A DNA stretch of 64,000 nucleotides from Paenibacillus_AA sp045062745 (GTDB taxonomy: Bacteria; Bacillota; Bacilli; Paenibacillales; NBRC-103111), in the NCBI RefSeq assembly GCF_045062745.1, contig NZ_JBJGED010000002.1, positions 62,001-126,000 of the forward strand. The letters run 5' to 3'. Shown piece after piece: positions 39,665 to 49,494 of the stretch. A program made the position numbers and the translations under genes. The stretch's first letter is position 1, and each line of letters begins with the position of its first letter. The notes beneath the pieces were generated by a model. The model was given only the letters and a program-made list of their open reading frames with translations. It did not search any database and had not been told where the DNA came from.

Positions 39665-41896
39665 TTATTCACGGTTTTGTTCCCGGTATTGGATGGGCGT
39701 TAGTCCTGTGTATTTTTTGAAGGAAGTAAAGAATGTCGTTTTCGATTGGAACCCGGATCTTTCCGCAATGTCGAGCACCGGCCAATCCGTACTGGTCAAC
39801 AGCTTTTTGGCTTGCTCCAACCGTTCTTGATGAATGAAATCGGACAGCGTAATGAGATACGTCTCTTTAAACACCAACCGGACGTAGCTTACGGACAGCA
39901 CCAAATAATCGGCGATGTTTTCCAGTGTCAACATTGGATCATGAAGATGCTGCTTGACATAGTCGAAAATTTCCGCCGCCAGCTCCTCCTTCCGGTTGGA
40001 TGCGGAATGCTTCTGAGCGACGCCGTCGATGATGATGACGAACTGATGATAGATCCAGTCCTTCACATCCGAGAGGGTATCGAAGTTTTGCAGCAGCAGG
40101 TCGATTCCGCCTTGTTCTTGATCGGCGATCACTTTATTGAACGCTTTGTACAGATGGAAGAGCAGCAGCTTGAGCTGGAACTGGCATTCGGCATACGTCA
40201 GGTTCTGGAGCCGGGCGAAAATTTCGTCCAATTGTTCGCGAACCTGATCCATATTGGATTTGCGAACGGACTGGATCAGCTTCTGAACCAGCTTCTCGTC
40301 CAAGTCCGACTGCCGCTGCGGCAAATAATGCCCCAAATCCTCCTCCACGTACACTTTATCCTGCTCGTGAAAAAATCTTAATAACGTCAGATCGTAGGTC
40401 CGGTCATACACGCTGCGCATATTTTCGCGGATGGCCGTTTTATGACTGAGCGCCGCGGTTACTTGAATTTGCAGCCATTCGCCGATCGCTTCCCCGGCCT
40501 CGCGCAAAGCTTCGGAAGGATCGGAGCCGTGGGCTCCGCCGCCGATGAGCACGGCCAAGTGATCGCTGCCCAGATCGACATTCTCGGATGCAAAGCCGTA
40601 TTTACCCAATACCTCGCCGGTAATGTTCCCCATCGCGTAAATCAGCAGCTTCCTGGACGCATACGAATAACGTTCAGCGAACGACTGAAACCGGTTAATG
40701 CGCATGACGGCCAAGATGACGTCGGAAGAGAGCAGCTGAGACAAATTCGCGTTCATATACGCTTGAATGGCCTCGTTGTAGGTACCCTGCAGCAGCCATT
40801 GCCGCATAAAATCGTTCTTGATCACCTCCTGGTGATTGCGAATCACGCTGTTCATCTCTTCGACGGTTTTGACCATATGGTCGAGCCCCGATTTGATGAT
40901 GGCATATTCCGTATTCCGGTTAGGCTCCGAAGGGGAAGAAGAGGATATGACCGTTTGTTTCATCTGGCTGGCCAATTGGCTGAACGGCTTGAATTGCCGG
41001 CGCGAGTTCCAATAGGTCAGTGCCGACAGAACCAACAGCAGAAACAAGCACACTCCCAATATTTGCAGCTGCATACTGTCAATGTTTTTGCTGATCTCCT
41101 TCACTTTGACCGTGGAGTAAAGCGTCCAATCTTCCAATTTGAACGCATGGGAATGGATGAGGTATTGATTATGGCCTAGGTACGCTTCATGGTTATTCAG
41201 ATTTTGCCCAAGCAATTGCTTGGCGTCGAATTCGGCCGAACCGCCGAGAATGACACTTTGCGATCCGTCCACAATCAGGATGCTCGTGGCGGCGTCGTTC
41301 AGATTTTGCAATAAATATTTTTCCAGCAAGCTCTTGTTTAATAGAATGGCCAAGTACCCTTGGCTCGCGATCGCGGCATTATTCGCCGGAACGATCAACG
41401 CCAAGTAAGATTCGGCTTGCCGCGTATGGTTGAAAAATCTCAATGTCGTCGGAGGGCTACTCAGAATGCGCGTAAGCATGTCCTGGTCGGCAAACTCCTC
41501 AAACGGATGAATCCCATCCTTGGAATGAATGACTTGCTGCGTCTGCATGTTGATCAGATAGGTCGAATCGATAAAGGGCTGCAGGCTCATAAACTTGGAA
41601 ACGGCTTTGAGTGCGGCGGCCGATGCGAGCGGATCGTTCTGATCGGACATAAGCCAAGAGAAAATATTGGAGTCTTGATAAATACTTAACGCGTAAGAGC
41701 GCAGATGGTCCAACTGATATTCAAACCCTTGGCTTAAGCTGTCCGTCTTCGTGCTCATCAAGTGATTGATGTCGTCATACGCCATCTTGGCATATTGCTG
41801 CCTTAACAAATAGGAGAATAGCAGAATGATAATCGTGAACAAGATTCCGATATTCAAAAAGTTCCGAGTGTACGTTTTCTCTGGCAACAGTCGCAA
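39665..41896 (-). CDS. Membrane-bound AraC-family regulator
   Basis: 743 residues. TTG start at 41896 with GGGGAG upstream. Architecture: a transmembrane segment near residues 14-33 (NIGILFTIIILLFSYLL), an extracellular sensor of about 240 residues, a second transmembrane segment near 285 (ILGVCLFLLLVLSALTYW), a cytoplasmic linker region, and a C-terminal AraC DNA-binding domain with two helix-turn-helices (LTLENIADYLVLSVSYVRLVFKE and VLDIAERSGFQSKTTFFTSFKKYTGLTPIQYR). This is the usual Paenibacillus regulator of polysaccharide loci, sensing an external oligosaccharide directly without a kinase. It is placed between the transporter and enzyme genes. Confidence 0.85.
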   Translation of the reverse strand: MRLLPEKTYTRNFLNIGILFTIIILLFSYLLRQQYAKMAYDDINHLMSTKTDSLSQGFEYQLDHLRSYALSIYQDSNIFSWLMSDQNDPLASAAALKAVSKFMSLQPFIDSTYLINMQTQQVIHSKDGIHPFEEFADQDMLTRILSSPPTTLRFFNHTRQAESYLALIVPANNAAIASQGYLAILLNKSLLEKYLLQNLNDAATSILIVDGSQSVILGGSAEFDAKQLLGQNLNNHEAYLGHNQYLIHSHAFKLEDWTLYSTVKVKEISKNIDSMQLQILGVCLFLLLVLSALTYWNSRRQFKPFSQLASQMKQTVISSSSPSEPNRNTEYAIIKSGLDHMVKTVEEMNSVIRNHQEVIKNDFMRQWLLQGTYNEAIQAYMNANLSQLLSSDVILAVMRINRFQSFAERYSYASRKLLIYAMGNITGEVLGKYGFASENVDLGSDHLAVLIGGGAHGSDPSEALREAGEAIGEWLQIQVTAALSHKTAIRENMRSVYDRTYDLTLLRFFHEQDKVYVEEDLGHYLPQRQSDLDEKLVQKLIQSVRKSNMDQVREQLDEIFARLQNLTYAECQFQLKLLLFHLYKAFNKVIADQEQGGIDLLLQNFDTLSDVKDWIYHQFVIIIDGVAQKHSASNRKEELAAEIFDYVKQHLHDPMLTLENIADYLVLSVSYVRLVFKETYLITLSDFIHQERLEQAKKLLTSTDWPVLDIAERSGFQSKTTFFTSFKKYTGLTPIQYREQNRE

Positions 41897-41951
41897 TCCG
41901 AACTCCCCTTCATTCGTACTGGTCCCTATTCATGAAAGCATACAGCTAATT

Positions 41952-43523
41952 TTATTTCTTCTTCAAAAACGCATCGATCTGTTTCTGTTCCTCGAGCTGA
42001 ATTTTCTTGGCCAGAGGAGCCGCCTCGGCTTTAAACTTGGCCCAGTATGAATCGGGATCGACAACGCCATTGAACAGGGCGGCATAGTATTTCGCCTCGA
42101 TACTGACGTATTGCGAAATCTCATTGGTGACCGCAGCGTTATCGAACGTAAATCCGGACAGCTTGTCGACCGTAAAATTGCTCGCATCCGCCGTCCATTT
42201 GTTCAGCTTCTTGGTCGCTTCATCCTGGCTCGCATCTTGACGGTCCATTGTCGGGTTCCAGATCCAGACATACGGGAACCACTTGTAGCCGTCGCCGATA
42301 AACTTGTATTGGTCGTCCCCAATCGCCTGCCAGTTCTTATCCTTGATCCCGTACGCCAGCAGATCGTAATTTTCCTTCTGGTTGGCCCAATCCAGGAATT
42401 GAATCGCGCGCTCCTTATTTTTGCTCACGACCGGAACGGCAATGAAGTTATACTGCAGGGAATTCGTCAGGAGCTTGCCCTTGTCCTGATTCATAAACGT
42501 AACCGCTTCAAATTCCGCTTTTGGGTTCCCGCTTTTAACCGCTTGCTGGATGTCGTTCGATACGCCGAAATTATTTTGCGGAATGATCGCCGCTTTGCCT
42601 TGCTTGGCAGGTTCGGTCTGATCCTTGATGGCCAGCACATCCGGGCTGATGATTTTGTCCTGATACAGCTTGCGGGCGTTTTGGATCCAGGACCACACCA
42701 TGGGCTCCATCTGGTCGAATAGGTTGTACACTTTGCCGTCGTTATTCTTCGTATACAGAATGAGCGATTCCGAGAGAGCCGGGCTAGGCGCGATATTCTC
42801 TTTATTGTCCGACCAATAATGGCGGAAGGCGCCTTCCGATAAGCCTTGCGTCACATCCTGGCCAGCCGGAATGATAGGCGTCATGTTCGGCACTTTCTCT
42901 TTCACCGCATAGGCGAATTTAATCAAGTCGTCGTAGGTTTTGATCGGCGCCATGCCGAGCTGTTCGCGCAGATCTTTCCTCACATAATAGACCCGTCCTT
43001 GCAGGAAGGAGTTTCCGTTCGGAATCCCCATAATTTTGCCGCCGAATTTGTTGGCGTCCCACATTTGCTGCGGGCGGTTTTTGATGATGTTCGGGCCGTA
43101 CTTCTTCAGCAGGTCATCGAGCGGCGCATAGCTGCCTGCGGCGATTTGTTGGGTAATGTGCAGCCATGGCGCATCGAAAATCAAGTCGATGGCTTCCCCC
43201 GAAGAGAGCGTAACTTGCGTCTTCTGAGCAAGATCCGCCCACGGGACGAATACGACGTCCAGCTTGACGTTGAGCGTATTCGCCATTCGCTTCTCCGCTT
43301 CTTGAATCACCGTATTGAAATCCTTCGGACGATCCCCGGGCACCATAATTTTCAGCGTGACCGGATCCAGCTTTTTCTGATCCGCAGCATTCGTCGAAGC
43401 ACCCGGCTTGGACGGGTCGGCGTTAGCGGCAGAAGAATCCGCGCCTTTGCCGGAACATGCCGACAGTATTCCCGACAGCATCAGGACTGCTAGAGCTGCA
43501 CGTGTCGCTTTTCTCGCATTCAT
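41952..43523 (-). CDS. LipO-type solute-binding lipoprotein
   Basis: 523 residues, ATG after AGGAGGT. Lipobox ILSAC (Cys23). The long form of about 500 residues with VKLDVVFVPWADLAQKTQVTLSSGEAIDLIFDA and a C-terminal ALFNGVVDPDSYWAKFKAEAAPLAKKIQLEEQKQIDAF is typical of the LipO-type receptors paired with LplB/YtcP permeases. It probably binds oligosaccharides released by the two giant enzymes. Confidence 0.87.
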   Translation of the reverse strand: MNARKATRAALAVLMLSGILSACSGKGADSSAANADPSKPGASTNAADQKKLDPVTLKIMVPGDRPKDFNTVIQEAEKRMANTLNVKLDVVFVPWADLAQKTQVTLSSGEAIDLIFDAPWLHITQQIAAGSYAPLDDLLKKYGPNIIKNRPQQMWDANKFGGKIMGIPNGNSFLQGRVYYVRKDLREQLGMAPIKTYDDLIKFAYAVKEKVPNMTPIIPAGQDVTQGLSEGAFRHYWSDNKENIAPSPALSESLILYTKNNDGKVYNLFDQMEPMVWSWIQNARKLYQDKIISPDVLAIKDQTEPAKQGKAAIIPQNNFGVSNDIQQAVKSGNPKAEFEAVTFMNQDKGKLLTNSLQYNFIAVPVVSKNKERAIQFLDWANQKENYDLLAYGIKDKNWQAIGDDQYKFIGDGYKWFPYVWIWNPTMDRQDASQDEATKKLNKWTADASNFTVDKLSGFTFDNAAVTNEISQYVSIEAKYYAALFNGVVDPDSYWAKFKAEAAPLAKKIQLEEQKQIDAFLKKK

Positions 43524-43586
43524 GTCTACGACCTCCTAGTAGTTTTATTATAGGTGAACCGAGAGACTCGGATAAACCCCAAGTAA

Positions 43587-44516
43587 TTAGCCCTTCACGG
43601 CTCCGATCGTAATGCCTTTGACGAAATACTTTTGCAGGAACGGGTACAACAAGACGATGGGACCGATGGTCAGGCATACGGTAGCCAATTGAATGGCGCT
43701 CGTCGGAGCGGCTACTTGATAGGCGGCGCCACCCCCTACATAGGAGGACACATTCAGATTCGAAATCAATTGACGAATCATCAATTGCAGAGGATGCAGC
43801 TTGTAATTATCGATGAAGAGCAAGGATAAATACCAATCGTTCCAATACTGAATGGCGTAGAACAGAGCTACGGTCGCGATGACCGGCTTCGAGATCGGGA
43901 CGATGATCGTAGAAAACAAACGAATATCTCCCGCTCCGTCAATCGTTGCGGCTTCGTTGATTTCATACGGAAGCGACTTATAGAAAGCGACCAGGATGAA
44001 AGCATAGAACGGGTTTAATACATACGGAACAATAAGCGCCCAGAGAGAATCCTTCAAATGAAGCCAGTTCGTCACCATGATATAAAATCCGACCAATCCG
44101 CCGCCCAGCACCATCGCCAGGTACGTCAAGAAGGAAAGAACATGCCGGTACTTCACCTTCGGGTGCGCCAGCACATAGGCAAACATGGACGTCATGACGA
44201 CGGCCAACACGGTGCCGACGAACGTAACAAACAACGAGTTTCGGTAACTGGTGAGGAATTGCCCTCCGTGCAGCAAATACTTATAGGCGGCCAAGCTCCA
44301 CTCATTCGGCAGCAGCTGGTACCCGTGCCGGAGGAAGCTCGCTTCGGAGGCGAAAGAATCCGCCAGGATGATCCAGAATGGAATCACGCAAACCAAACTG
44401 AACAACAGGATGAAAGCATACATGAGGATCAGAAATACTTTTTCGCTCCAGGACTGGTCCTGCTTGATGCGAGCTCGAACCGACTTGTTCGGTAATGTCA
44501 CGGCTGTATGATTCAT
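43587..44516 (-). CDS. ABC permease, YtcP/AraQ type
   Basis: 309 residues, ATG after GGAGGAAGG. Six transmembrane segments and EAA loop NEAATIDGAGDIRLFSTIIVPISKP; C-terminus FVKGITIGAVKG. It pairs with the LplB-like permease 16 bases upstream. Confidence 0.88.
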   Translation of the reverse strand: MNHTAVTLPNKSVRARIKQDQSWSEKVFLILMYAFILLFSLVCVIPFWIILADSFASEASFLRHGYQLLPNEWSLAAYKYLLHGGQFLTSYRNSLFVTFVGTVLAVVMTSMFAYVLAHPKVKYRHVLSFLTYLAMVLGGGLVGFYIMVTNWLHLKDSLWALIVPYVLNPFYAFILVAFYKSLPYEINEAATIDGAGDIRLFSTIIVPISKPVIATVALFYAIQYWNDWYLSLLFIDNYKLHPLQLMIRQLISNLNVSSYVGGGAAYQVAAPTSAIQLATVCLTIGPIVLLYPFLQKYFVKGITIGAVKG

Positions 44517-44532
44517 ACCTTCCTCCCTTCTC

Positions 44533-45441
44533 TTAAAACAAGCCCGAATCCGGATCGATCTTTTTGGCTAGCCTGTTGAACAGAAGGATGGCCATCAAGC
44601 CCATGACCGATTGGTACAATACGATCGCCGACGACATCCCGAAGTTGCCCAACTGACGCAACGCCCGGAACGAATACGTATCGATCACATCGGTTGTCGG
44701 ATACAGAATGGAGTTATCCCCGATAATGCCGTAAATCATGCCGAAATCCCCGAAGAAGATGCGTCCGACTCCAAGCAGCATCAACACGACAATGACGGAG
44801 CGGATCGAAGGGATCGTGATGTGAACGATTTGTTGAAATCGGGTAGCCCCGTCGATTTTGGCCGATTCGTAATAGTCGGATGAGATGCCGACGATCGCTG
44901 CTAGGAAGATGATGGAGAAGTACCCAGCAAACTTCCACACATAGACAAGGGTTAAAATGACCGGCCACAATTGTACGCGTTGATACCAATTCACTTCCCC
45001 GATGCCGATCTGCTTGAGCCCATGATTCAACAGTCCGTCCGTACTCATAAAAGCCAGCATCATTAAGCTTACGACCAGCCAGGAGATGAAATAAGGAAGA
45101 AAAACGAGCGATTGGCTAAGCTTCTTGATCCATGCGGAGCCGATTTCATTCATCGTAATGGCTAGTACGAGGGCAATGCCGAGCCCGAAGATCAGGAATA
45201 GCAAATTCAGATAGACCGTGTTGAAAGTAACCCGCAGCCAATCGTGTCCTCCGAAAAAAAACTTGAAATTGTCCAGCCCCACCCATTTGCTTCCCCATAT
45301 TCCTTTGACGGGCTGAAACCGTTGGAACGCGATCAAATGTCCAAACATGGGGATATAGGAGAAAAGAGCCAGAAACACGATTCCCGGAACGGCCAGCACA
45401 TAGAGCTGACGATTTCTCACAATTTCCTTGATGAAACCCAC
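44533..45441 (-). CDS. ABC permease, LplB type
   Basis: 302 residues, GTG start at 45441 (AGGAG 8 bases upstream). First segment YVLAVPGIVFLALFSYIPMFGHLIAFQ and EAA loop ESAKIDGATRFQQIVHITIPSI are diagnostic of LplB-type polysaccharide permeases. First gene of the locus; an ATPase is not encoded here. Confidence 0.88.
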   Translation of the reverse strand: MGFIKEIVRNRQLYVLAVPGIVFLALFSYIPMFGHLIAFQRFQPVKGIWGSKWVGLDNFKFFFGGHDWLRVTFNTVYLNLLFLIFGLGIALVLAITMNEIGSAWIKKLSQSLVFLPYFISWLVVSLMMLAFMSTDGLLNHGLKQIGIGEVNWYQRVQLWPVILTLVYVWKFAGYFSIIFLAAIVGISSDYYESAKIDGATRFQQIVHITIPSIRSVIVVLMLLGVGRIFFGDFGMIYGIIGDNSILYPTTDVIDTYSFRALRQLGNFGMSSAIVLYQSVMGLMAILLFNRLAKKIDPDSGLF

Positions 45442-45601
45442 ATGCTTCTCTCCTTTCTAGTTGTCCTGTGAGTTCACATTAAAGAATTTCGCCGTCATTG
45501 AACAGTTCGAATACTGTCTATACGGTTCGAAAAGCGAATCTGGAACTTGGAACGTGCAATCGAGAGTAACGATTCGAACCACTGGCGGAAACGGATTTGC
45601 A

Positions 45602-45615
45602 TAAAAACGTTTACA
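45602..45615 (-). promoter_or_regulatory. CcpA catabolite-responsive element (cre)
   Basis: On the minus strand TGTAAACGTTTTTA matches 13 of 14 positions of the cre consensus TGWAARCGYTWNCW. It lies 160 bases upstream of the first permease gene, so glucose repression of the polysaccharide locus is expected. Confidence 0.6.
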
Positions 45616-45725
45616 ATTCTGCTTAATAGACAAAAGAGACGCAATCGCTTGCGCCTCTCTCTATCCCCTTATGCGTGAATCTGCGAGCTCGAGACGTGCT
45701 GCATGAATGGCTCCACCATTTGATT

Positions 45726-45926
45726 TTATAAGATCCCCAACAACAAAAGTATGGCAATAATATCGATAAGACGAATGATTCGACGATGAATCCGACCACT
45801 GATGCATTCACGCAGAACTAGGGAATCCGACCCCACGGATTCGATTGTACCGATAAAACAGCCGCATATGGTTCTAACGTGAACAGGTCGTCCCATGAAT
45901 AAATGAGCTTGGTGACAAATTGACAT
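45726..45926 (-). CDS. Small hypothetical protein with hydrophobic tail
   Basis: ATG at 45926 has AAGGAGG at 9 bases; an ATG six bases upstream is too close. The 66-residue product, MSICHQAHLFMGRPVHVRTI then CGCFIGTIESVGSDSLVLRE and IIRLIDIIAILLLLGIL, has a short beta-rich region resembling an Sm-like strand pattern (GTIESVGSDSLVL) and a C-terminal hydrophobic segment. The ribosome site is convincing; function is unknown. Confidence 0.5.
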   Translation of the reverse strand: MSICHQAHLFMGRPVHVRTICGCFIGTIESVGSDSLVLRECISGRIHRRIIRLIDIIAILLLLGIL

Positions 45927-46236
45927 GGCCATCTACCTCCTTCTCATCCTGACATAGTATAATATATGTTTGTTTTGATAAATTGATAGGGAGAGGTAGA
46001 CTAATAGAATGGCAAAAAAAGCCTTAGCTACGATTTTGCGCGGCAGAGGTTTGAGATCATCAGCGTAGTATTTGAATGCATCTTATCGTACAGGAATTCT
46101 GTCCGTGTTCTTTACTTATACAAACCGTCAGCAGCTGTTCACAACTTTCGCAAGGATCGGCCCTCTTTTAAGAACTCCTAATTACATAGAAGGCTGTTTT
46201 GTTTGCGAGATATCGAAGGCATCGGAAGGCGGTAGC

Positions 46237-46300
46237 AGTTTGAACTAATCTCCCGTTGGCGTAGCAAAGGGCTGCCACGCGGCAGCCCCAATGATCTTCA
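46237..46300 (-). repeat. attC-like hairpin repeat, copy L (minus orientation, isolated)
   Basis: Read on the minus strand: perfect stem GCTGCC-ACGC-GGCAGC region (46271-46286), then TTGCTACGCCAAC-GGGAGA-TTAGTTC (46266-46241), the right-arm pattern. A left arm is not clear. It lies outside the main array and in opposite orientation. Nothing else is recognised between 45942 and 46626. Confidence 0.45.
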
Positions 46301-46626
46301 ATACTCGTATGGCGATAGCGAAGCAGCTTAGTTGAAAATTCACTAAGTTTTGAGTTTACGTGTCGGTGGGCGTAATGCCCAGGAAAGCGAAACCAGTACA
46401 AGAAAGAATAATCGTGAGGCAATTTGACTAAGGCTTTCGCCTACGATAGCGTGTGATGTTGAGGCAGCAATGAGATCGAAGAAAAAGCCCGAATAAGCCC
46501 ACTCTTTAACATTTTTTTCATTGTGGCTCTGATCTGCGTCATGACTGCAATACTGCCAATAACTGTCCTTTTATTCATACAGGTTGTCACCATTATCCCG
46601 AGGCTCTTACTTGCCGGATTCAGCCA

Positions 46627-49221
46627 TTACAAGATTTCAATGTACCCTTCAGTTCCATTCACGCGAATTCGTTGCCCGTCCTTGATCAGTCTGGTGGCAT
46701 TTTCCACTCCGACAACTGCCGGCAAGCCATATTCACGCGCGATAACGGCTCCATGGGTCATCAGTCCGCCAACTTCGGTGACTAAACCTTTTATGGATAC
46801 AAATAAGGGTGTCCAGCCGGGGTCCGTAAAGGAAGTGATTAATATATCGCCATCTTCCAGATCGGCATTTTCCATGTTTATAATGACCCGCGCTCTCCCT
46901 TCTATCACTCCGGAAGAAACAGGTAGACCTGCAATCGCATTAGGCGGCAAATTTTCTCGTTTGTACTCCCCTGTAATGATTTCACCATCAGACGTGATAA
47001 CGCGTGGTGGAGTGAGTTTTTCATATAATTTGTACTCGTCTTTTCGTTTGCTGATGATCCGGTAATCCAGTTTGTTTGTGCGTACGACTTCGTGAAGTTC
47101 ATCAAAAGCGAGAAAATAGATCTCTTCTTTTTCATGAATAACGCCCGCTTTTACGAGCTGTTCCGCTTCTTTCAGCATAGCCAGCTTATACACGAAATAG
47201 CGACTGATATACCCATATTTTGGATATTCGCGATAACCGATGAAATTCCGGATCAGGTCGATCATTCGTTTGGTTTCTTTTGCTTTTTGTTCACCATCCG
47301 GCAATTGCTTCAATCGATCCAACAACTCTTGTTCTTTTTCCAAAGCTTCCCGGCGCCCTTGCTCAAATTTTCGCTTGCCGGCATTAGGCTCAAAGCTTTT
47401 AATGTTACCCAGAATCATGGGGACAAGTGTAATTGGTTTTTCACTCCAACGAGTTTTCGTAATATCGATTTCTCCGGTACACCGCATTCCGTATTTGCTG
47501 AGATAAGCATATATAGCGTCTCGGGCTTCCCTTCCTCCATCAAACTTATCCAGTCCATCCAAAAAGTTATCATCTTTTACATGCTGCAAATAATCAATTA
47601 CTCCCGGATAAGGCCGAATCACATCCGCGACATCCATTAGCTCGAGTCCCATTTCCGAAGTAATATTGTTTGGGACGGATTGAGAAAGCGTGTCTGCCGC
47701 GTTTTTTTCGCCCAACCACTCGTTCATTTTTTCATTGATCCATTTTGAAGCATCCATAGCAGCCATAAACACACGCGTGCTTTGGGGGTCAAATAAAATC
47801 TTCTTTAATTGCTGGATATCTTCCAGAATAAAATCAAACAAATCCGATCCTGATTTCGCTTGGATGCTTTGCTTTAGCTCTTCTATGGAGGATTGACTCT
47901 TCTTAATTAATTCAGAAACGATTGCCGGATCGTTTTCGAATTGTGACAGCGTATCCGGATTGCTTCTGCTGGGAATCGGTGCCGTTTGATCATTTGGTAA
48001 CAGTTTGATAAAATCTCGCTCTATTATGGTCGTGAGTGCATCTTTTATGAGCGGATCGGATTGTCCCAGGGTTAGTAAAGACTCCCGGCCGACAGGTGAG
48101 GCCAGCATACGTGTGATATCAACAAACAACCTTCCACCGGCTTTACGCATGGGAGCAGGAGTAATTAACAGGTAAAAAGACAATCCCAATGGTTTTATGG
48201 GATCCGTCATCATTTGTTGATGACCAACAGAGATATAGACGTGATTTTCTTGATCGCTCGCTTCAGGGATGGGGTATAAAGTTGTGATTGGACGACTCTG
48301 GACAATATAAAACGTATCGTCAACTAAGCACCATTCGATATCTTGCGGGCAACCAAAATGAGCTTCGATCTGTCTTCCGATGCGTGCCAGTTGTAAAATT
48401 TGTTCATCAGTCAGTGTTTGAGTCATTTGCTGATCATGATCGATCTGCTGTGTTTCTGTTCCGCCTTCTTTTCGCCCATAGATAGCCAATTTTTTGGTTG
48501 CTATCCTCTTATCGACGATTTGCCCATCCTGTACTTTATAACAATCGGCGGATACCAAGCCAGAGACCAGAGCTTCACCAAGTCCAAATCCGGCATCGAT
48601 GGATAACACCTTTCGGTTGGAGGTTATCGGATCAGCAGTAAACAAAATCCCTGAAGCCTGAGGGAAAACCATTCTTTGAACGATAACGGATACGTAAACT
48701 TGACTGTGGTCGAATCCATTTTTCATACGGTAGATTACCGCGCGATCCGTAAATAGGGACGCCCAACATTTGCTGATATGCTGCAGGATTGCCTCTTTGC
48801 CGATGATATTCAAATAGGTGTCTTGTTGACCAGCAAAAGAAGCATGTGGTAAATCCTCAGCAGTCGCACTAGAGCGTACGGCATAAGCCTGTTCATCACC
48901 AAATTGGGAGAGATAATGAGTAACTGCTTTCACAACATCGGAGGGAATTTCTGCTTCCATAATGATTTGCCGAATCTTCCTGCCGATTTCTCCAATTTGA
49001 TCTCGATCTTCTGGTTTAAGCAAAGTTAGTCGATCCAACAAAGCATGATACGTTTCGTTTCGTTCGATGGTTTTTCGATATCCCACTGTGGTAACACAAA
49101 ATCCTTCAGGTACTTGAATTCCTTCCATTTTTGATAATTCCCCTAAATTTAACCCTTTTCCGCCAACGAGCCATAGCTGTGTTTTTTCCATTTCCTGAAA
49201 ATCGAGAACCAAAGAACTCAT
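46627..49221 (-). CDS. rph: Rifamycin phosphotransferase / PEP-synthase-like enzyme
   Basis: 864 residues. N-terminal ATP-grasp domain (VGGKGLNLGEL near 20; AVRSSATAEDLPHASFAGQQDTYLN near 115; GFGLGEALVSGLVSADCY; DIEWCLVDDTFYIVQSRP), a middle antibiotic-binding region, and a C-terminal swivelling His domain with EVGGLMTHGAVIAREYGLPAVVGVENAT (catalytic His near 820). Length, absence of the PEP-synthase PEP-binding barrel, and the TEVGGLMTHGAVIAREYG block fit rifamycin phosphotransferase, which transfers the ATP beta-phosphate to rifampicin. A diverged PEP-synthase-like enzyme with another substrate is the alternative. Monocistronic. Confidence 0.78.
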   Translation of the reverse strand: MSSLVLDFQEMEKTQLWLVGGKGLNLGELSKMEGIQVPEGFCVTTVGYRKTIERNETYHALLDRLTLLKPEDRDQIGEIGRKIRQIIMEAEIPSDVVKAVTHYLSQFGDEQAYAVRSSATAEDLPHASFAGQQDTYLNIIGKEAILQHISKCWASLFTDRAVIYRMKNGFDHSQVYVSVIVQRMVFPQASGILFTADPITSNRKVLSIDAGFGLGEALVSGLVSADCYKVQDGQIVDKRIATKKLAIYGRKEGGTETQQIDHDQQMTQTLTDEQILQLARIGRQIEAHFGCPQDIEWCLVDDTFYIVQSRPITTLYPIPEASDQENHVYISVGHQQMMTDPIKPLGLSFYLLITPAPMRKAGGRLFVDITRMLASPVGRESLLTLGQSDPLIKDALTTIIERDFIKLLPNDQTAPIPSRSNPDTLSQFENDPAIVSELIKKSQSSIEELKQSIQAKSGSDLFDFILEDIQQLKKILFDPQSTRVFMAAMDASKWINEKMNEWLGEKNAADTLSQSVPNNITSEMGLELMDVADVIRPYPGVIDYLQHVKDDNFLDGLDKFDGGREARDAIYAYLSKYGMRCTGEIDITKTRWSEKPITLVPMILGNIKSFEPNAGKRKFEQGRREALEKEQELLDRLKQLPDGEQKAKETKRMIDLIRNFIGYREYPKYGYISRYFVYKLAMLKEAEQLVKAGVIHEKEEIYFLAFDELHEVVRTNKLDYRIISKRKDEYKLYEKLTPPRVITSDGEIITGEYKRENLPPNAIAGLPVSSGVIEGRARVIINMENADLEDGDILITSFTDPGWTPLFVSIKGLVTEVGGLMTHGAVIAREYGLPAVVGVENATRLIKDGQRIRVNGTEGYIEIL

Positions 49222-49375
49222 TCTACATCATCTCTCCTAACCATTAAAATGAGAAAAAACATTTGACAACAGTTTACCGGCATGGTACACTTAAGATGTA
49301 AGATGAGCTAACTATGACCATACCCATACAAAAAGACGTAACCCGATTATATCACCGGGTCCGTTTATACGCAAT

Positions 49376-49418
49376 ATAAAAAAGAACCTGATCATGCTTT
49401 CCAGGTTCTTTTTTGATT
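49376..49418. terminator. Bidirectional-type hairpin
   Basis: AAAAAAGAACCTG (49379-49391) pairs with CAGGTTCTTTTTT (49402-49414). The hairpin lies upstream of the rph gene and has A and T runs on both sides, so it can stop transcripts from either direction. Confidence 0.65.
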
Positions 49419-49454
49419 TCCCGCTGGACTCCGTAGCCCGCGCGTTGGCGAAAA

Positions 49455-49484
49455 AAGAGCCGGCTATTGTACCCGGCTCTTCGA
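49455..49484 (-). terminator. Intrinsic terminator of the DUF3231 gene
   Basis: On the minus strand AGAGCCGG-gtacaatag-CCGGCTCT followed by TTTTT, 10 bases after the stop of the 49495 gene. Confidence 0.75.
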
Positions 49485-49494
49485 CATGTCACAT

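Noticed and set aside
46168..46422. Minus-strand ORF of 84 codons (MPHDYSFLYWFRFPGHYAHRH...)
   Set aside because: Runs through hairpin-repeat copy L and lacks a ribosome site; could be a transposase scrap, but no family signature is convincing.
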